DNA from: Paenibacillus radicis (ex Gao et al. 2016)
GTDB taxonomy: Bacteria > Bacillota > Bacilli > Paenibacillales > Paenibacillaceae
Direction: 5' to 3'
NCBI RefSeq assembly: GCF_014641555.1
Contig: NZ_BMHY01000023.1
Coordinates: 1-64,000, forward strand
Length of the DNA: 64,000 nucleotides
Below the pieces are notes generated by a model. The model saw only the letters and a program-made list of their open reading frames with translations, ran no database searches and was not told the DNA's origin. Of the stretch, positions 61,470 to 64,000 are shown in pieces. Positions within the stretch are counted from its first letter, which is position 1. Each line of letters starts with the position of its first letter. The translations under genes were made by a program, and so were the position numbers.

Positions 61470-62195
61470 TTATATGGAATAGGATTGCCGTTGCTTAACG
61501 AACTGCATAGGTCCTGTCCGGCCGATATATTCCTCCATCGTATCTCCATAATGCATAAGCATGACCTTGGATTGAACGTCATCCGGCAGCGAGAGGAGCT
61601 CCTGAAGCGAGGCGTGAACAACGCCCGGCGATTGCAGTTGGCAATCATGATAGATCGTCTGAACACCCTCATCTACCAGACGCTGCAGAAGCGCTGCATT
61701 GAACTTCATATCCGCCGAATAAAAGAAACGGTCATTAAATAGGAAAGAGTAGCTCAGTTTCCCCGTTATGTGATCGGTTTGAATGAGGCGAACATTAAGG
61801 CCAGGGTGCAATTCGTAATCGACGCCATCCTTAAGTGGTCTTACGTCGAAGAAATCGCTCATCGCGTTGAGCGGCTCTTGCGTCAGTCCGCCGCGAAGCG
61901 TCTGCTCCCATAGCGTATCGACAAGTCCTTCAGCGATATACATCACCGGCTTTTTACCGTAAAGAAACATCATTTGAAACGCATATTCCTCTAAGCCGCC
62001 TACATGGTCGGCATGGATATGGCTGACCAGCACGGCATCCAGGTCGTTGAACGAAAGTCCGGCTGCATGCAAGGAGCTAGGCAGCGTAATGCCGCAGTCG
62101 ACGAGAAGCTTGTAACCGTCAAGCTCGATGAGGCCGTTGTTGTTGTCATATTTTTTGGCAAATGCGCTCCCTGTTCCGAGCATCGTAATATTCAT
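61470..62195 (-). CDS. Metallo-beta-lactamase-fold hydrolase
   Basis: A 241-residue protein of the RNase Z/MBL-fold type with the metal-binding H59-I-H-A-D-H64, plus later ligands in IQTDH, YSADMK and the C-terminal MHYGD. The N-terminus ITMLGTGSAFAKKYDNNNGLIEL is typical of RNase Z-like proteins. It lacks an obvious exosite arm, so general MBL-fold hydrolase is safer than RNase Z. The ATG at 62195 follows GGAGGAG by eight bases. Confidence 0.88.
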   Translation of the reverse strand: MNITMLGTGSAFAKKYDNNNGLIELDGYKLLVDCGITLPSSLHAAGLSFNDLDAVLVSHIHADHVGGLEEYAFQMMFLYGKKPVMYIAEGLVDTLWEQTLRGGLTQEPLNAMSDFFDVRPLKDGVDYELHPGLNVRLIQTDHITGKLSYSFLFNDRFFYSADMKFNAALLQRLVDEGVQTIYHDCQLQSPGVVHASLQELLSLPDDVQSKVMLMHYGDTMEEYIGRTGPMQFVKQRQSYSI

Positions 62196-62322
62196 GGTTA
62201 ACTCCTCCAATTGTTATTTCACCACTTTATCAAATGTTGCGCAAACTGACAAACGAAGATACACATTTCGCCCGATCCACATATAATGCATCAGCATAAC
62301 GGTGGAAGGGGCGGAAATTAGA

Positions 62323-62523
62323 ATGAGCAAAGGGAAGGCAAAGGTCATTAAGAAAAAGGCGGCAAGCGATAGAAAGCAATACCATTACAAGCTGGTGTTG
62401 TCGGGCACCTGCGGCGTATGCAAAACGCCATGCGCGCGAGGAATGAAGTATTGGGAAAGAATGCAGGAGCCGGGGGCGCTGGGAAAAGGCGTACCTTGCG
62501 TATTAACCCGCACATACGGGTAA
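62323..62523 (+). CDS. Small basic cysteine-containing hypothetical protein
   Basis: A 66-residue protein with a Lys-rich N-terminus (SKGKAKVIKKKAASDRKQ). A central C-G-V-C-x3-C motif (GTCGVCKTPCARG) and a fourth Cys near the end (GVPCVLTRTYG) follow, suggesting a small zinc site. AAGGGGCGG precedes the ATG at 62323. No family is recognised. Confidence 0.65.
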   Translation: MSKGKAKVIKKKAASDRKQYHYKLVLSGTCGVCKTPCARGMKYWERMQEPGALGKGVPCVLTRTYG

Positions 62524-62711
62524 TTAAGGGCTGGGGGCAGTGAAAGATTTCCCAGGCAAGCGCTTTATTCTACAGCATTTGACAGCCGGAAACGGCAATG
62601 ATTTCCACCCTAAGACTCAAGTTAAAAATATGATTTTTTTACCGCAACTTTCATCTATAGGCCGAGTATAACCTTACATCCAAAGAGTAACCGGATGGAG
62701 GGTTTTCATCG

Positions 62712-63275
62712 ATGAAATTCAGTAAAATTGCTATCCTTCTTATCGTGCTGACGCTATGTGGAGGAACGTTGATGTTTGCGGATGCGGCGACGCAGAAGGT
62801 GCGCGTTATATTAAACGGCAGCGAGCTGGACGACAACGGACTGATTGTGGACAACAAAACCTATTTGCCGCTTCGGCAAATTGCGAACGGATTGCAGGCG
62901 ATTGTCAGCTGGGACAATCAGACCAAGAAAGCAACGCTGTATAAACCGAATGTTCATATGATTCTGTTCCAGGATAAAGTCGTATTCGGCAATGTAGACA
63001 AAGGCAATCGTTATACGTTCAACGTGTTGTCCCAGATCGACAATCTGACGACAGAAGTGTCCGCTGTTAAAGTTTCGATTACCGATCCTAACGGAACGGA
63101 AAAAGTCATTCAATCGCAATCAGTCAACATTACGAAAGATAATTTCTGGTACCGGACCGAGGATATCAAATATAATTTTGAATTCGCCGGAAAATACGCT
63201 GTCCGCTTCTATATGAAGACGAGCGCGGCGGATGAGTGGACAGTTGTGTCGGAGAAGCTGATTACTTCCCAATAA
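62712..63275 (+). CDS. Secreted copper amine oxidase N-terminal-like stalk protein
   Basis: A 187-residue exported protein. Its signal peptide (ILLIVLTLCGGTLMFADA) is followed by one stalk-domain unit (VRVILNGSELDDNGLIVDNKTYLPLRQIANGLQAIVSWDNQTKKATLY). A C-terminal beta-sandwich-like region of about 100 residues follows. There is no catalytic domain. It is the second protein of this kind in the window (see 18904). GGAGGG lies ten bases before the ATG. It is monocistronic, with a terminator behind it. Confidence 0.82.
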   Translation: MKFSKIAILLIVLTLCGGTLMFADAATQKVRVILNGSELDDNGLIVDNKTYLPLRQIANGLQAIVSWDNQTKKATLYKPNVHMILFQDKVVFGNVDKGNRYTFNVLSQIDNLTTEVSAVKVSITDPNGTEKVIQSQSVNITKDNFWYRTEDIKYNFEFAGKYAVRFYMKTSAADEWTVVSEKLITSQ

Positions 63276-63306
63276 GCTGGTGAGCAGGCTGTTTCCATGA
63301 AAGATT

Positions 63307-63342
63307 AGCCCTTATTCTCGATAGAGAATAGGGGCTTTTTTC
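63307..63342 (+). terminator. Intrinsic terminator
   Basis: AGCCCT-TATTCTC (63307-63319) pairs with GAGAATA-GGGGCT (63324-63336) around a GATA loop, followed by TTTTT. Confidence 0.92.
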
Positions 63343-63446
63343 GGCTTATAATTCAGGGTTTCAGCCATGATCATGGTTTGACCGCTTTACCGTCTCATGG
63401 TACGATACGAGAGTATGTATATATCATTGAAATGGGGTATTCTGCA

Positions 63447-63770
63447 ATGAGCGAGCATCAACATGGAGACAACTGCGGCTGCGGACATGACCACGATCAC
63501 GATCATGATCACGAAGAGCATGTGTTCATAGTAACAGACGACGAAGGCCAAGAACGTGAAATGGTTATGGTCTATACGTTTGAATCGGAAGATAAAGCGT
63601 ATGCTGTTTTGCTGGATCGCAACGATCCGGAAGCGGACGGCGTTATTTTCCGTTTTGAAGAAGAGAATGAAGAGACTTTCCTGGTCGGCATCGAAGATGA
63701 TGCAGAGTGGGATCGCGTAACGGCGATTTACGAAGAAATCGCTCGCGTGGAGAATGAATCCCAAGAGTAA
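63447..63770 (+). CDS. DUF1292 protein with histidine-rich N-terminus
   Basis: A 107-residue protein whose core (HVFIVTDDEGQEREMVMVYTFESEDKAYAVLLDRND...FRFEEENEETFLVGIEDDAEWDRVTAIYEE) is DUF1292, the YrzB family of unknown function. The first 25 residues contain CGCG followed by alternating His and Asp, a likely metal-binding extension. It is strongly acidic. The ATG at 63447 has a weak GGGGT site. Upstream in-frame codons to 63378 are not family-like. YrzB genes normally lie near yrzL-yrrK; the right neighbour is cut by the window. Confidence 0.85.
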   Translation: MSEHQHGDNCGCGHDHDHDHDHEEHVFIVTDDEGQEREMVMVYTFESEDKAYAVLLDRNDPEADGVIFRFEEENEETFLVGIEDDAEWDRVTAIYEEIARVENESQE

Positions 63771-63803
63771 TCGGGAAACATTCAATACTTAACATGGTAA
63801 AAG

Positions 63804-63846
63804 AAAAACCTGTTCCTATAGGCCTATAGGACAGGTTTTTTTATGT
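63804..63846. terminator. Bidirectional terminator at the right end
   Basis: AAAACCTG-T-TCCTATAG pairs with CTATAGGA-CAGGTTTT with one bulge. The centre is the palindrome CCTATAGGCCTATAGG. T-rich flanks serve the DUF1292 gene and the converging partial gene. Confidence 0.88.
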
Positions 63847-63849
63847 TGT

Positions 63850-64000
63850 TCATTTCCGGGGGTTATAGTAAATCGTCCGTCCGTTGAAAAGCTGAAGCTC
63901 CGCCTGCAGCTGCTTCGCCAAGTATTTGCATAATTCATTAGCCTTAGCTTTGTCTCCATGGGTGGATTGCTCAGGCAGCACGGCTTGAATCGTTGTACCA
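63850..64000 (-). CDS. C-terminal part of a gene cut by the window edge
   Basis: A minus-strand frame is open from the right edge to a TGA at 63850-63852, giving 49 visible residues. These include TIQAVLPEQSTHGDKAKANEL and the end LQAELQLFNGRTIYYNPRK. Its composition is gene-like and the terminator at 63804-63846 lies right behind it. I do not recognise the family from this fragment. Confidence 0.65.
   Translation of the reverse strand, partial: GTTIQAVLPEQSTHGDKAKANELCKYLAKQLQAELQLFNGRTIYYNPRK

Overview
The window looks like a chromosomal segment of a spore-forming Firmicute in or near Paenibacillus. The evidence is a cell-division/murein cluster that runs into spoIIGA-sigE-sigG and ylmC-H-divIVA-ileS, a meso-DAP type MurE, an LL-diaminopimelate aminotransferase (DapL), a type 2 isoleucyl-tRNA synthetase under a T-box, copper-amine-oxidase-like stalk proteins, an S-layer-homology protein and about 50% GC with TTG/GTG starts after strong AGGAGG sites. 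The genus is inferred from these genes and was not computed.

Layout. 0.6-15.4 kb: spoVD-murE-murF-mraY-murD-spoVE-murB-murA-divIB-ftsA-ftsZ. This is precursor synthesis, lipid II polymerisation and the divisome. murG is absent from its usual place between spoVE and murB, where a 457-bp hairpin-rich non-coding stretch is found. 16.1-18.8 kb: the sporulation sigma cascade spoIIGA-sigE-sigG. It has a candidate Spo0A-type promoter with an over-long spacer and a stem-loop over the sigG ribosome binding site. 18.9-30.6 kb: a stalk-domain protein, ylmC-ylmD-ylmE-sepF-ylmG-ylmH-divIVA, the T-box-controlled ileS, a DUF5665 protein, a TraR/DksA (YteA-like) protein, lspA and rluD. 30.7-32.0 kb: dapL, which supplies the DAP used by MurE.

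32.6-41.7 kb: the pyrimidine operon pyrR-pyrB-pyrC-carA-carB-pyrF-pyrE behind a PyrR attenuator. It lacks pyrK, pyrD and pyrP. 41.7-43.6 kb: a chemoreceptor with a possible sigma-D -10 element. 43.7-50.9 kb: a five-gene block made of two MacB-like ATPases, an adaptor lipoprotein, a 962-residue FtsX-type permease with a long glycine tract, and a substrate-binding lipoprotein.

50.9-64 kb is accessory in character. It holds a YjcG-type 2H protein, a 54-residue unrecognised protein and a tRNA trio (fMet, Ile2, Leu). Next comes an AT-rich cassette of an XRE regulator plus membrane protein, with three tandem operator-like palindromes upstream and near-identical terminator repeats on both sides. An orphan Spo0B-type histidine kinase, a histidine phosphatase, RNase H1, ung, an SLH protein, small hypothetical genes, a likely gene remnant beside tRNA-Val(GAC), an acyltransferase, a metallo-beta-lactamase-fold protein, a second stalk-domain protein and a His-rich DUF1292 protein follow. 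A gene cut by the right edge ends the window.

The items most worth follow-up are the three-site GTAAAG-N4-CTTTAC operator module with its flanking duplicated terminators, the glycine-rich ABC block, the missing murG, the dense AGCGAA/TTCGCT array upstream of the pyr operon, and the regulatory structures of the sporulation genes. I found no CRISPR array, intact insertion sequence, rRNA or prophage.
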